In this document: in pieces, positions 8,035-17,062 of the stretch
Position numbering within the stretch: position 1 is the stretch's first letter
How the letters are laid out: each line of letters starts with the position of its first letter
Origin: CALAED01 sp035765195
GTDB taxonomy: Bacteria; Actinomycetota; Actinomycetes; Streptosporangiales; Streptosporangiaceae
NCBI GenBank assembly: GCA_035765195.1
Contig: DASTYC010000038.1
Span: 124,001 to 188,000, forward strand
Direction of reading: 5' to 3'
Length of the DNA stretch: 64,000 nucleotides
Notes under the pieces: generated by a model
The model's database searches: none
What the model saw: only the letters and a program-made list of their open reading frames with translations
What the model was told of the DNA's origin: nothing
Made by a program: the position numbers and the translations under genes

Positions 8035-9257
8035 CGGGCCGTCTCCTCGTCGCTCATCAGGCCGAACCACCGGGCCGCGGTGTGCATGTCCTTGTCGCCG
8101 CGGCCGGACAGGTTGACGACGATGGTCGCGTCGGCGCCCAGTTCGCGCCCGACCCTGCGCGCGCCGGCGAGCGCGTGCGCCGACTCGATCGCCGGGATGA
8201 TGCCCTCGGTGCGGCAGACCAGCGCGAACGCCTCCATCGCCTCGGCGTCCGGGACGGCCTGGTAGACGGCCCGTCCGGTGTCGTGCAGCCACGAATGCTC
8301 CGGGCCGACGCCGGGATAGTCGAGTCCCGCCGACACCGAGTGCGTCTCCAGCGTCTGGCCCTCGTCGTCTTGCAGCAGGTAGGTCCGCATGCCGTGAATG
8401 ACGCCGATCGAGCCGCCGACCAGGGTGGCGGCGTGCTTGCCGGAGCCGACGCCGTCGCCGCCGGCCTCGAACCCGTACAGCCGGACCGTCTTGTCGGGGA
8501 TGAAGGCGTGGAAGATGCCGATCGCGTTGGAGCCGCCGCCGACGCACGCCACGACCGCGTCGGGCAGCCGCCCGATGAGCTCACGGCACTGCGCGCGCGC
8601 CTCGACGCCGATGACCCGCTGCAGCTGGCGCACCATCATCGGGAACGGATGCGGGCCCATGGTCGAGCCGATGCAGTAGTGCGTGTGGCCGACGGTGGCC
8701 ACCCAGTCACGGAAGGCCTCGTTACACGCGTCCTTGAGCGTGCGGCTACCGGTCTTGACCGGTATCACCTCGGCGCCGAGCATGCGCATGCGGGCCACGT
8801 TGAGGGCCTGCCGCTCGGTGTCGACCTCGCCCATGTAGACGGTGCACTCCAGGCCGAGCAGCGCGGCGGCCGTCGCGGTGGCCACGCCGTGCTGGCCGGC
8901 GCCCGTCTCGGCGATCACCCGCCGCTTGCCCATGCGCTTGGTGAGCAGCGCCTGGCCGAGCACGTTGTTGATCTTGTGAGAGCCGGTGTGGTTGAGGTCC
9001 TCGCGCTTGAGCAGGATCCGCGCCCCGCCGCATTCGGCGCCGAACCGCCCGGCCTCGGTGAGCGGGCTCGGCCGTCCGGCGTAGGTGGTGAGCAGGTGCT
9101 CCAGCTCGGCCTGGAACGCGGGGTCTTGCTGCGCGGACGCGAACTCGGCGGTGAGCTCGTCGAGCGCGGCGATCAGGGCCTCGGGGGCGAACCGCCCCCC
9201 GAAGGGGCCGAAGTGCCCGCTCAGATCGGGCACGGTGGCTGCGTCATCGATGGTCAT
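8031..9257 (-). CDS. trpB: Tryptophan synthase beta subunit
   Basis: 408 residues. It condenses indole with serine using pyridoxal phosphate. The PLP lysine is Lys95 in LKREDLNHTGSHKINN; the glycine-rich phosphate site is CVGGGSNAIG; the N-terminus has the usual DLSGHFGPFGGRF. It overlaps trpA by 4 bp, giving the expected 1:1 expression of the alpha2-beta2 complex. The trpC stop lies 185 bases upstream. Confidence 0.97.
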   Translation of the reverse strand: MTIDDAATVPDLSGHFGPFGGRFAPEALIAALDELTAEFASAQQDPAFQAELEHLLTTYAGRPSPLTEAGRFGAECGGARILLKREDLNHTGSHKINNVLGQALLTKRMGKRRVIAETGAGQHGVATATAAALLGLECTVYMGEVDTERQALNVARMRMLGAEVIPVKTGSRTLKDACNEAFRDWVATVGHTHYCIGSTMGPHPFPMMVRQLQRVIGVEARAQCRELIGRLPDAVVACVGGGSNAIGIFHAFIPDKTVRLYGFEAGGDGVGSGKHAATLVGGSIGVIHGMRTYLLQDDEGQTLETHSVSAGLDYPGVGPEHSWLHDTGRAVYQAVPDAEAMEAFALVCRTEGIIPAIESAHALAGARRVGRELGADATIVVNLSGRGDKDMHTAARWFGLMSDEETAR

Positions 9258-9442
9258 GAGAAGGTGTTCCGTCCTGCGAGTGGCCTATCCGTCGGTGCCC
9301 GTCGCCGCGCTCTCGCGCGGATCGCCTCGAGGGGCGGGCGGGGACACGGGTCTTGCTGGGCTTCGCGGCGGACGCGGCGCGCGTCCGCTCAGGTGTGGTG
9401 CCGGCAGGCCCGCCATCGTTCACGCAGGAGCATGGGCAGATC
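9258..9442 (-). other. trpC-trpB gap, position of trpM in Streptomyces
   Basis: In Streptomyces this interval carries the small gene trpM. Here the minus strand holds a 43-codon frame (9285-9416, Pro/Arg-rich, no ribosome site) and a 14-codon frame (9389-9433, starting MLLRERW, with AGGA just upstream). Neither resembles TrpM convincingly. I call no gene. Confidence 0.3.
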
Positions 9443-10249
9443 CTACTTTCCCTGGCGCAGCGCCGGGTGGGCCCCCGCCGCGACGAGGTCGGCGACGGCG
9501 GCGCGCGGGTCTCGGCCGGTCACGAGGCTCTCGCCGACCAGGACGGCGTCCGCGCCGGACGCGGCGTAGGCGAGCAGGTCGTGCGGTCCGCGCACCCCCG
9601 ACTCGGCGACCTTGACGATGTCCTTGGGGATCAGCGGGGCGAGCCGCCCGAACACGCCCCGGTCCACCTTGAGCGTCCTCAGGTCGCGGGCGTTGACGCC
9701 GATCACCTTGGCCCCGGCCGCGACCGCGCGCTCCACCTCGGCTTCGGTGTGCACCTCGACCAGCGGAGTCAGCCCGATCGAGACGGCCCGCTCCACCAGC
9801 GACACCAGCGCCTGTTGCTCGAGCGCGGCCACGATCAGCAGCGCCAGGTCGGCGCCGTAGGCGCGCGCCTCCCAGAGCTGGTAAGAGGAGACGATGAAGT
9901 CCTTGCGCAGCAGCGGCACATCGACGGTGCCGCGCACCGCGGCCAGGTCGTTCAGATCCCCGCCGAACCGGCGCCGCTCGGTCAGCACGCTGATGACCGC
10001 GGCGCCGCCCGCCTGGTAGTCGCGCGCCAGTGCCGCCGGGTCGGCGATGGCGGCCAGCGCGCCCTTGGACGGGCTGCTGCGCTTCACCTCGGCGATCACC
10101 GACACGCCCTGCCCCCGGAGGGTGGCCATGGCGTCGATGGGCGACGGCGCGCGAGCGGCCATCGCCTTGAGGTCCTCGAGCGATACCGTGCGCTGCCGGT
10201 CGGCGAGATCGGTGCGTACCCCGGCCAAGATCTCGTCGAGCACGCTCAC
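9443..10249 (-). CDS. trpC: Indole-3-glycerol-phosphate synthase
   Basis: 268 residues, a monofunctional TrpC converting carboxyphenylaminodeoxyribulose phosphate to indole glycerol phosphate. Visible motifs are VIAEVKRSSPSKG (catalytic Lys), LLRKDFIV, LIVAAL, PLVEVH, GVNARDL and VAESGV. The GTG at 10249 gives the typical SVLDEIL N-terminus. TrpF is not fused and not nearby; the step before is expected to be done by PriA (23,290-24,009). A 191-base gap separates it from the DUF2752 gene and could hold a promoter. Confidence 0.96.
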   Translation of the reverse strand: MSVLDEILAGVRTDLADRQRTVSLEDLKAMAARAPSPIDAMATLRGQGVSVIAEVKRSSPSKGALAAIADPAALARDYQAGGAAVISVLTERRRFGGDLNDLAAVRGTVDVPLLRKDFIVSSYQLWEARAYGADLALLIVAALEQQALVSLVERAVSIGLTPLVEVHTEAEVERAVAAGAKVIGVNARDLRTLKVDRGVFGRLAPLIPKDIVKVAESGVRGPHDLLAYAASGADAVLVGESLVTGRDPRAAVADLVAAGAHPALRQGK

Positions 10250-10440
10250 GGGTGGGATCCCCTCATCAGCGGTCGGTTGACTCCTCGGGCTCAGGTCGAG
10301 AATTCACCCCCGACGGGGGTGTCGGAACGATCCGCTGGCCGCCGCGGCGTCCAGGCGGCGTCATTCCAATTCCTCCCGGCAGCCTCGATGGTATCCGGAG
10401 GGCGAGAATGCCTTCGCACCCGGCCGCCCCGGCCGATCGC

Positions 10441-10887
10441 TCAGGGGGCCAGCGCATGCCCGGCCGGCAGGTTACGGACCAGCCAGAAGACCAGCACGAG
10501 CGCGACGAACGCCCAGACCAGCCAAGGCCGGAAATGGACGAAACGCAGTTGACGGCCGCGCGCCGCCGCCACCGCCCAGCGCAGCCACACGTACCCGAGG
10601 ACGGGCACCATCGCGAAGGCGAGCGCGTTGCGGCCGAGCGCCTCGCCCAGATGCCCGTGGGCCGCCGCGTAAATCATGCGCAGCGCGCCGCAACTCGGGC
10701 AGTAATAGCCGGTCACCGCGCGGAACGGACACAGCGGATAGTGGCCCTGCTCGTTGGGGTCGACCAGCGCGACGTAGGTCACCACGGCGGCCGCGCCCGC
10801 GAGCACCATGGCGGGCGGACCGAGCGCCGGCAGGCGGCGGGCCCGCCGCGCAGCCCGCCGGCGTGGCTCGGGCGCCACATGCGTCAT
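10441..10887 (-). CDS. DUF2752 membrane protein
   Basis: 148 residues with three predicted TM helices. The DUF2752 signature is clear: PLCPFRAVTGYYCPSCGALR, with Cys residues at the membrane surface, followed by a helix and FVHFRPWLVWAFV. It sits in the trp cluster as in Streptomyces, between the response-regulator gene and trpC. The function of the family is unknown; the conserved CPxC-type Cys suggest redox or metal binding (inference). Confidence 0.85.
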   Translation of the reverse strand: MTHVAPEPRRRAARRARRLPALGPPAMVLAGAAAVVTYVALVDPNEQGHYPLCPFRAVTGYYCPSCGALRMIYAAAHGHLGEALGRNALAFAMVPVLGYVWLRWAVAAARGRQLRFVHFRPWLVWAFVALVLVFWLVRNLPAGHALAP

Positions 10888-10908
10888 GGGGCCCAGGTTA
10901 GCCGCGGC

Positions 10909-11616
10909 TCACTGGTCGGCGATGTAGCCGACCCCGCGCACGGTGCGGATCGGGCTGGTCTCGCCCAGCTTGGCGCGCAATTGCGCGATGTGCACGTCGA
11001 CCGTGCGGGCGCCGACGCCGCCGGAGACGTCCCAGGCGCCCGCCAGCAGCTGTTCGCGGGAGAAGACGCGCCCCGGATTGCGGAGCAGGAACTCGAGGAG
11101 GTCGAACTCCGCCGCGGTCAAGGCGGCGCTGCGGCCGGCGGCGACGACCGTGCGCGTGCGCCGGTCGAGCGTGACCGCGCCGCTGCGCAGCACGCCGGGG
11201 GGAGCGGGCCCGTCGTCCTCGCCGCGCAACACGGTGGCCACGGCGGCGACGAGCCGCCGCGGGCTGAACGGACGGACGACGTGATGTGCGGCCCCCGGCG
11301 GCGGGTCTTGACCGGCGGCGGTGACGCACACGATGGGCGCCGGGCGCGCGGCGGCGGCGATCTGGTCGTACGGAACCGCGCCCGCCGCCTCGGCCAGATC
11401 GAGGACGACCGCGACGGGGCGCAGCTTCGCCGCGATGGCGGCCGCCGCGCCCGGGTCTGGCTCGATCACGACCTCGAACCCCTCGCGGGCCAGGTAGAGC
11501 CGCTCGAGCTCGGCCACACCGGGGTCGCGTTCGACGACGAGCAGCACGCCCGTGCCGAAGCCGGCGGTCCCGGCCGGACCGGCCGGTGGGCGCTCGGGCC
11601 CCTGCGCGCCTGTCAC
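10909..11616 (-). CDS. OmpR-family response regulator with degenerate receiver
   Basis: 235 residues from GTG 11616. Residues ~24-128 form a receiver-like domain (VLLVVERD...VVLDL with Asp73), but the conserved Lys is Arg115 (VRPFSPRR) and several loops are Ala/Pro-rich. Residues ~140-233 are an OmpR/PhoB winged helix (LTAAEFDLLEFLLRNPGRVFSR, RTVDVHIAQLRAKLG, IRTVRGVGY). There is no histidine kinase beside it, so it may be an orphan or phosphorylation-independent regulator. It lies where trpE is found in Streptomyces, which makes a role in local Trp gene control possible but unproven. A longer frame upstream overlaps the membrane-protein gene and is rejected. Confidence 0.85.
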   Translation of the reverse strand: MTGAQGPERPPAGPAGTAGFGTGVLLVVERDPGVAELERLYLAREGFEVVIEPDPGAAAAIAAKLRPVAVVLDLAEAAGAVPYDQIAAAARPAPIVCVTAAGQDPPPGAAHHVVRPFSPRRLVAAVATVLRGEDDGPAPPGVLRSGAVTLDRRTRTVVAAGRSAALTAAEFDLLEFLLRNPGRVFSREQLLAGAWDVSGGVGARTVDVHIAQLRAKLGETSPIRTVRGVGYIADQ

Positions 11617-11797
11617 ACCGCAACCCTTTCCCGCGGACCCGAGATCTGGTGGCCGGGCCCGATCGATCGACGCGGCCCGGGCGCCTTGTGGGGCCGGCCG
11701 CGCATGCCGGTACCCGCAGCGTAACCCGTCCGCCGGCGCCGTATCAGCCAAATGATCTTCGCGGCCGGGCCCGCCGCGACGGACGGCTCGGCCCGGA

Positions 11798-12481
11798 TCA
11801 ACGGTCGCGCCGGCGGTCGCGGGAGCCGCCGGCGGTGGGGTCCTCGCCGCGATCGAGTGCCTTCCAGAGGCGAGAGGGGTCGTCGACCGCGGGGCGGGTG
11901 GCCGCGTCCGCCGTGTCCTCGGCACCGGCCGGCGCGGCCTCGCCTCCTCCGGACGGATCGGCGGCCGGCCGCCCGGCCGCCGCGGTCCGGCCGCCGCGCA
12001 CGGCCTCGTAGCGGGCCGACATGCCCGGCCAGCGGGCGCCCCGGACGACCGTGAGCAGCCCGGCGGCGGCCAGCAGCGCGCCGCCGGCCACGGACACCGT
12101 CCACCATGCGCCGGTGTGCACGTCGGCCGCCAGGACGGCACTCAGGCTGCTCTTGTCGGCGGCCACCGAGAGCACATGCGCCCGTCTGATCCCGGCCACG
12201 GAGTCATAGCCGATGCCTGCGCCGAAGGCCACCAGCACGGCGCCCACCGCCATCCTGGCCCGCCCGCGCACGGCGATCAGGGCGGCGAGCCCGCCCAGGC
12301 CCGCCAGGCCGAGGGCCGCGGCGAGGCCGGCGAGGTCGCGTCCGGTCAGCTCCCGGACGATGGGCGTGCCGGCGCCGACGACCTCCACGCCGCTCCAGCG
12401 GCGGCCTGCGGCCAAGATGACCAGCCCGGCCCCCGCCGCGCACAGCAGCGCGGCGACGAGGAGTCCGCGGCGGGCGGCCAC
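11798..12481 (-). CDS. TIGR02234 family Trp biosynthesis-associated membrane protein
   Basis: 227 residues: four TM helices in the first ~150 residues, then a hydrophilic tail ending with SRLWKALDRGEDPT. The RRWSG, RWPGMSARYE and WKALDRGEDPT stretches are typical of this actinobacterial family, which is always found near trp genes but has no known activity. The GTG at 12481 lies 6 bases after the hisI stop, indicating one transcript. A 181-base gap, G/C-rich with no evident hairpin, follows before the response regulator. Confidence 0.88.
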   Translation of the reverse strand: MAARRGLLVAALLCAAGAGLVILAAGRRWSGVEVVGAGTPIVRELTGRDLAGLAAALGLAGLGGLAALIAVRGRARMAVGAVLVAFGAGIGYDSVAGIRRAHVLSVAADKSSLSAVLAADVHTGAWWTVSVAGGALLAAAGLLTVVRGARWPGMSARYEAVRGGRTAAAGRPAADPSGGGEAAPAGAEDTADAATRPAVDDPSRLWKALDRGEDPTAGGSRDRRRDR

Positions 12482-12487
12482 CGCCGG

Positions 12488-12862
12488 CTACTCGGGCCGG
12501 ACGCCGACGGTCGCGTCGAGCACGTCGGCGTCGAAGCAGGTGCGGTCGCCGGTGTGGCAGGCCGCGCCCACCTGGTCGACCTTGACGAGGATGACGTCGC
12601 CGTCGCAGTCGAGCGCCACCGACTTCACCCACTGCTGGTGGCCGGAGGTCGCGCCCTTCACCCAGTACTCCCCGCGGCTGCGCGACCAGTAGGTGGCGCG
12701 GCCGGTGGTCAGCGTCCGGTGCAGAGCCTCGTCGTCCATCCAGGCCAGCATGAGCACTTCGCCGGTGTCGTATTGCTGGGCGATGGCGGGCACGAGGCCG
12801 TCGGCGGTGCGCTTCAGCCGATCGGCGATCTTAGGGTCCAGGTTAGACGGGGGAAGGGACAT
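12488..12862 (-). CDS. hisI: Phosphoribosyl-AMP cyclohydrolase
   Basis: 124 residues; monofunctional HisI (HisE is not fused), the third step of histidine synthesis. Zinc and substrate motifs are present: WMDDEALHRT, ATYWSRSRGEYWVKG, DCDGD, and the Cys pair in ACHTGDRTCF. ATG 12862 gives the common MSLPPSNLDP start; ATG 12871 is three codons earlier. The hairpin at 12889-12922 ends just upstream, so its promoter must lie very close or transcription must read through from cspA. Confidence 0.95.
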   Translation of the reverse strand: MSLPPSNLDPKIADRLKRTADGLVPAIAQQYDTGEVLMLAWMDDEALHRTLTTGRATYWSRSRGEYWVKGATSGHQQWVKSVALDCDGDVILVKVDQVGAACHTGDRTCFDADVLDATVGVRPE

Positions 12863-12888
12863 GGAGACCATTGTGCCGGACACAAACC

Positions 12889-12922
12889 GAGGCCCTGACC
12901 CGCGATAGCGGGTCAGGGCCTC
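12889..12922 (-). terminator. Strong hairpin terminator after cspA
   Basis: A perfect 15-bp inverted repeat (GAGGCCCTGACCCGC / GCGGGTCAGGGCCTC) with a GATA loop lies 21 bases after the cspA stop. On the minus strand it is followed by a short T-rich run (TCGGTTTGTG). It ends only ~18-27 bases before hisI, so it may also gate entry into the hisI-trp transcript. Confidence 0.8.
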
Positions 12923-12942
12923 GGCCAGGTCTATGGGCGATC

Positions 12943-13149
12943 TTAGAGGGGGCGGACCTGGTCGGCCTGGGGCCCCCGGTTGCCCTGCGTCACTTCGAAC
13001 TCGACGCGCTGGTTCTCGTCGAGGCTGCGGTACCCGGAGGTTTGGATCGCCGAGTAATGCACGAAGACGTCGGGACCGTCGCCGTCCACGGCGATGAACC
13101 CGTAACCCTTCTCGGCGTTGAACCACTTCACGGTGCCCTGCTGGGGCAT
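12943..13149 (-). CDS. Cold-shock domain protein
   Basis: 68 residues, one CspA-type OB fold that binds single-stranded nucleic acid. RNP1-like KGYGFIAVDG and RNP2-like VFVHYSAI are both present, with the usual KWFNAEKG start. The ATG at 13149 has GGAG eight bases upstream (AAGGAGAAGGAC). The 95 bases between this ATG and the upstream terminator are the only space for its promoter and leader. Which of several csp paralogues this is cannot be told from the window. Confidence 0.95.
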   Translation of the reverse strand: MPQQGTVKWFNAEKGYGFIAVDGDGPDVFVHYSAIQTSGYRSLDENQRVEFEVTQGNRGPQADQVRPL

Positions 13150-13244
13150 GTCCTTCTCCTTGCGGCAAAACTTGGGCCCACACCTCGCGAGCCCGGCTCG
13201 GTTGCCTGCGGACGCATCCGCTCCCCGCTTACGTCTCGGGAAAG

Positions 13245-13279
13245 CAAAAAAACGCCCGCTGCCATCAGTCCGCGGGCGT
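13245..13279 (-). terminator. Rho-independent terminator of the ABC exporter operon
   Basis: On the minus strand ACGCCCGC pairs with GCGGGCGT across a 12-base loop and is followed by seven T residues. It lies ~140 bases after the stop of the exporter operon and separates it from cspA. Confidence 0.85.
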
Positions 13280-13418
13280 CTGAGACTGGACAAACGAACG
13301 AGAACCACGACTGCAACCGAGGAGCCAGAGTATCACCGGCCCTGGACATTTCGCGGGAACGTAACGGCAAAGTTGGCCCGAGGGAAAGACCGCATGACCG
13401 TCGGCCCCGCCGGCCGCA

Positions 13419-15227
13419 TCAGACGATGCCGCCGTGCGCCGACCACGACGCGTACAACCGCTGGTAGACGCCCGGTTCCGCGACGAGCGCGCGATGCGGG
13501 CCGCGCTGCACGATCCGTCCCTTGTCGAAGACGATGACCTCGTCCGCGGCTTCCGCGGTGGACAGCCGATGCGCGATGGCGATGGACGTCCGTCCCCGGG
13601 TGAGCCCGTCGAGGGCGCGCTGGATGCGCACCTCGGTGGCCGGGTCCACGGCCGATGTGGCCTCGTCGAGCACGAGCAGGTCGGGGTCGGCGATGTAGGC
13701 CCTGGCCAGCGCGACCAGCTGCCGCTCCCCCGCCGACAACGACTCGCCGCGCTGCCCGACCGGCGTGTCGAGTCCGCGCTGCAGTCCGGCCAGCCAGTCC
13801 GCCAGGCCCAGCTCGGTCAGCGCGGCCACGATCTGCGCGTCGGTCGCCTCGGGCCGCCCGTAGCGGATGTTGGCCGCGAGTGTGGCGTCGAACAAGAACC
13901 CGTCCTGAGGAACCATCACGACCCGTTCGCGCAGCGACGAGAACCGCACGTCCGTGAGCGGCACGCCGTCGATCAGCACCCGCCCCGCCGACGGATCCAT
14001 CAGCCGGGTCAGCAGCTTGGAGAACGTGGTCTTCCCCGAGCCGGTCTCGCCCACGATCGCGACCCGCGACCCCGGCGCGATGGTCACGTCGATGTGATGC
14101 AGCACCATGCCGCCCTCGCCGGGGTAGGCGAAGGACACGTCCTCGAAGCGCACCTCGGTCGGACCGCGCGGGAGCTCGACCCCGTCCTGGCCGGGGTCGG
14201 CCACATCCGGTGTGGTGTCGAGCACGCCGAGCACGCGCCGCCAGCCGGCGATCGCGTTCTGCGCCTCGTTGAACACCTCGGTCGCGACCTGCATGGGCCC
14301 GACGAACAGCGTGACGAGGAACATGAACGCGATCAGCTCGCCGGTGCTGAGCCGGCCGCCGACTCCCAGCAGCGTGCCGGCGACCACCACGCCGCCGATG
14401 GCGATCGCGGCGACCAGTTCGCTGGAGGGGAAGGTCAGCGCGACGAAGCCCTGCGCCCTCGTCTGCGCCTCGCGGTAGCGCTCGACCGTCTCGTCGACCC
14501 GGCGCGCGGTCCGGCGTTCGACCCCGTACGCCCGGATCACCGCGGCGCCGACGACCGATTCGCTGATGGCGGCCAGCATGTCGCCGACGCGTTCCCGTAC
14601 GCCCATGTAGGCGCGGGAGAGCAGTCGCTGGAAGCGGCGCAACGCGAAGGCCAGCGGCAAGAACGTCACCCAGACCAGCAGGGCCAGCGGCCAGGAATAG
14701 ATCGCCATCAGCACGCTGGCGACCACCAGCTGGCCCAGCGACACGATGACCAGCATCCCGCCCCACTGTATGAACTGGCTGATCTGGTCGACGTCGGTGG
14801 TCACCCGGGAGACGAGGGCGCCGCGACGTTCGCCGCTCTGGGTGAGCATCGACAGGTCGTGGACGTGGCGGAACGCCTTGACCCGCAAGGCGGCCAGGCC
14901 CGCCTCGGTGGTGCGGTAGAGCCGTACGTTCATGACGTACGAGCTGAGCGTGGTGATGACGACGACGACCGCGCACACGAGCACGGCGTCGCGGATGAAG
15001 CCGATGTCGACGCCGCCGGGCGTTCCCGCCCCGCGCAGGCCCTTGTCCACGGTCTGCTGGATCGCGATCGGCACGACGAGGCGGCCGACGGTCGCGACCA
15101 CCGCGAGCAGGATCGTGCCGGCCAGCCCGGCGCGAAATTCGGGGCTGAGCCGCAGGCCCCGCCGCACCGTGCGCAGTGCGCCTTCTTCGCGGGCGGTGGC
15201 CTCGTCGAGCGTGGTGAGCACGGTCAT
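13419..15227 (-). CDS. ABC exporter half-transporter, canonical catalytic subunit
   Basis: 602 residues: a six-TM type IV exporter domain (~1-340) and a nucleotide-binding domain (Walker A GETGSGKTT, Walker B LLVLDEATSAVD with the catalytic Glu, H-loop IAHRLST). Its signature motif is LSAGERQ instead of LSGGQ. The upstream partner has the complementary defects, so the two should form an asymmetric heterodimer with one active ATP site, as in TM287/288 or LmrCD-type exporters. The start overlaps the partner stop by 4 bp. The substrate (lipid, drug or peptide) cannot be deduced. Confidence 0.92.
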   Translation of the reverse strand: MTVLTTLDEATAREEGALRTVRRGLRLSPEFRAGLAGTILLAVVATVGRLVVPIAIQQTVDKGLRGAGTPGGVDIGFIRDAVLVCAVVVVITTLSSYVMNVRLYRTTEAGLAALRVKAFRHVHDLSMLTQSGERRGALVSRVTTDVDQISQFIQWGGMLVIVSLGQLVVASVLMAIYSWPLALLVWVTFLPLAFALRRFQRLLSRAYMGVRERVGDMLAAISESVVGAAVIRAYGVERRTARRVDETVERYREAQTRAQGFVALTFPSSELVAAIAIGGVVVAGTLLGVGGRLSTGELIAFMFLVTLFVGPMQVATEVFNEAQNAIAGWRRVLGVLDTTPDVADPGQDGVELPRGPTEVRFEDVSFAYPGEGGMVLHHIDVTIAPGSRVAIVGETGSGKTTFSKLLTRLMDPSAGRVLIDGVPLTDVRFSSLRERVVMVPQDGFLFDATLAANIRYGRPEATDAQIVAALTELGLADWLAGLQRGLDTPVGQRGESLSAGERQLVALARAYIADPDLLVLDEATSAVDPATEVRIQRALDGLTRGRTSIAIAHRLSTAEAADEVIVFDKGRIVQRGPHRALVAEPGVYQRLYASWSAHGGIV

Positions 15228-17062
15228 TGCGCCAGGGCCTCCTCACCCGCGTCGACGCGGGCGGGCTCCGCGGTCCGTTCGGCGCGCTCGGCTTCGGCGC
15301 GCTCGTAGGCGTTGACGAGGTTCCGGTAGCCGGTCGATCGTGCCAGCAGCTCGGCGTGCGAGCCCTGGTCGACGATCCGTCCGTGCTCCATGTAGATGAT
15401 CTCGTCCGCGAGCGCGATGGTGGCCTTGCGGTAGGCGATCACGACGACCGTCGCCCCGTCCCCGGTGGTCTGCGCCTCGCGCAGTCCGCGCAGGATGCGG
15501 GCCTCCACCCGCGGGTCGACGCTGGACGTCGCGTCGTCGAGGACGAGCAGGCGCGGCCGCCGCGCCAGCGCCCGGGCCAGCGCGAGCCGCTGCCGCTGAC
15601 CGCCCGACAAGGTGGCGCCGCGCTCCCCGATCCTCGTGTCGAGCCCGTCGGGCAGCTCGGCGGCGAACCCGTCCGCCTGGGCGCGCCGCAGGGCGGCCCA
15701 CACCGCCTCGTCGGAGGCGTCCATGCCGAGCGTGACGTTGCCGCGAACGGTGTCGTCGAACAGGAACGTCTCCTGCGCCACCAGGGAGGCGATCCTGGGC
15801 AGCTCGCCGGGCGCGGCCGCGCGGGCGTCGACGCCGTCGATCAGCACCGAGCCGGACTCGGGGTCGACGAGCCGGACGAGCAGCGCGGCCAGCGTCGACT
15901 TGCCCGAACCCGTGGGCCCCACGATCGCCACCGTGCGACCGGGTTCGATGGCGAAAGTCACGTCGTCGAGCACCGGCTCGCCGGCGGAGTGACCGAACCG
16001 TACGTCGCGCAGCTCCAGGCGCGCCGGGCCCGGCGCGGTGAGCCTGTCGCCGCCGTACGGGAGGAAGCCGCGGGCGTCGAGAACGTCGCGCACCCGATCC
16101 CAGCCGACGACGCTGCGCGGGGTCTCGGCGAGCACCCAGCCGAGCGCGCGGACCGGCCAGGCCAGCAACGTGAAGAGGTAGGTGACGTGGACGAGGTCGC
16201 CCGCCGTCATGGCGCCGTGCTCCAGCCGGATCGACCCGATGAGCAGCACGGCGAGCACCCCTAGGTTGGGCAGCGCCTCCAGAACGGGGTCGAACAGGCC
16301 GCGCACCTTGCCGACCGACACGTTCGCGTCGCGCAGCCGTCGCGCCGTGGTCGCGAACCGGTCGGTCTCCTCCTGCTCCCGGCCGAGGGTCTTGACGACG
16401 AGGCCGCCCTCGAAGCTCTCGTGCGCGACCTCGCTGACCTCGGCGCGCAGCTGCTGCGCCAGGGCCGCGATCGGCCCCAGCCTGCGCTGGTACACCACGT
16501 TCAGCAAGGCGATCGCGGGGAAGATCAAGAAGCCGACGATCGCGACGAGCAGGTCCGTGGCGAGGATCGCGACCGCCGCGATGACGAGCATGAACACCAC
16601 GCCCACGGCCATGGGCAGCGGCGCGATCGGCCGCCAGATGGCCTCCACGTCGGCGTTGGCGTTGGACAGCAGCTGTCCCGTCGGATGCCGGTGGTGCCAG
16701 GCGAGCGGCAGCTTGAGGTATTGCCGCGTGACCGCCCTGCGGTAGGTGGCCTGGAGGCGATACTGCATGAGCCCGGCGTAGTAGCGGCGCCCGGCCACGC
16801 CGAGCGCCTTGAGCGAGGCCACCCCGACGATCGCCAGCGCCGCGCCGGTGAGCGCGCCCGCGGTGGTCCGGCCCGCCTCGAAGGCGGGCAGCACGACGCT
16901 CTCGGTGATCTGGCCCAGCACCCACGCCGTGCCCACGGTGGCGGCCGCGTACAGGCCGCTGCCGATCACTGAGAGCGCGAACACCCAGGGCTCGGTGCGG
17001 ATGGCCACCCACAGCACCCGCAATCCCGCACGCAGAATGTCGGACGTCACGCGTTGTGACAA
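15224..17062 (-). CDS. ABC exporter half-transporter, degenerate-site subunit
   Basis: 612 residues with six TM helices and an NBD. Walker A GPTGSGKST and signature LSGGQRQR are canonical, but Walker B reads LLVLDDATSSVD (Asp for the catalytic Glu) and the H-loop His is missing (IAYRKAT). This pattern marks the degenerate partner of a heterodimeric exporter. The TTG at 17062 is selected because AAGGAGG lies 4-5 bases upstream; a GTG at 17050 has none. It is the first gene of the two-gene operon. Confidence 0.92.
   Translation of the reverse strand: MSQRVTSDILRAGLRVLWVAIRTEPWVFALSVIGSGLYAAATVGTAWVLGQITESVVLPAFEAGRTTAGALTGAALAIVGVASLKALGVAGRRYYAGLMQYRLQATYRRAVTRQYLKLPLAWHHRHPTGQLLSNANADVEAIWRPIAPLPMAVGVVFMLVIAAVAILATDLLVAIVGFLIFPAIALLNVVYQRRLGPIAALAQQLRAEVSEVAHESFEGGLVVKTLGREQEETDRFATTARRLRDANVSVGKVRGLFDPVLEALPNLGVLAVLLIGSIRLEHGAMTAGDLVHVTYLFTLLAWPVRALGWVLAETPRSVVGWDRVRDVLDARGFLPYGGDRLTAPGPARLELRDVRFGHSAGEPVLDDVTFAIEPGRTVAIVGPTGSGKSTLAALLVRLVDPESGSVLIDGVDARAAAPGELPRIASLVAQETFLFDDTVRGNVTLGMDASDEAVWAALRRAQADGFAAELPDGLDTRIGERGATLSGGQRQRLALARALARRPRLLVLDDATSSVDPRVEARILRGLREAQTTGDGATVVVIAYRKATIALADEIIYMEHGRIVDQGSHAELLARSTGYRNLVNAYERAEAERAERTAEPARVDAGEEALAQ

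Noticed and set aside
9389..9433. 14-codon frame starting MLLRERW before trpB as a Trp leader peptide
   Set aside because: Only one Trp codon, no attenuator stem pair found, and it lies inside the operon rather than before the first gene.
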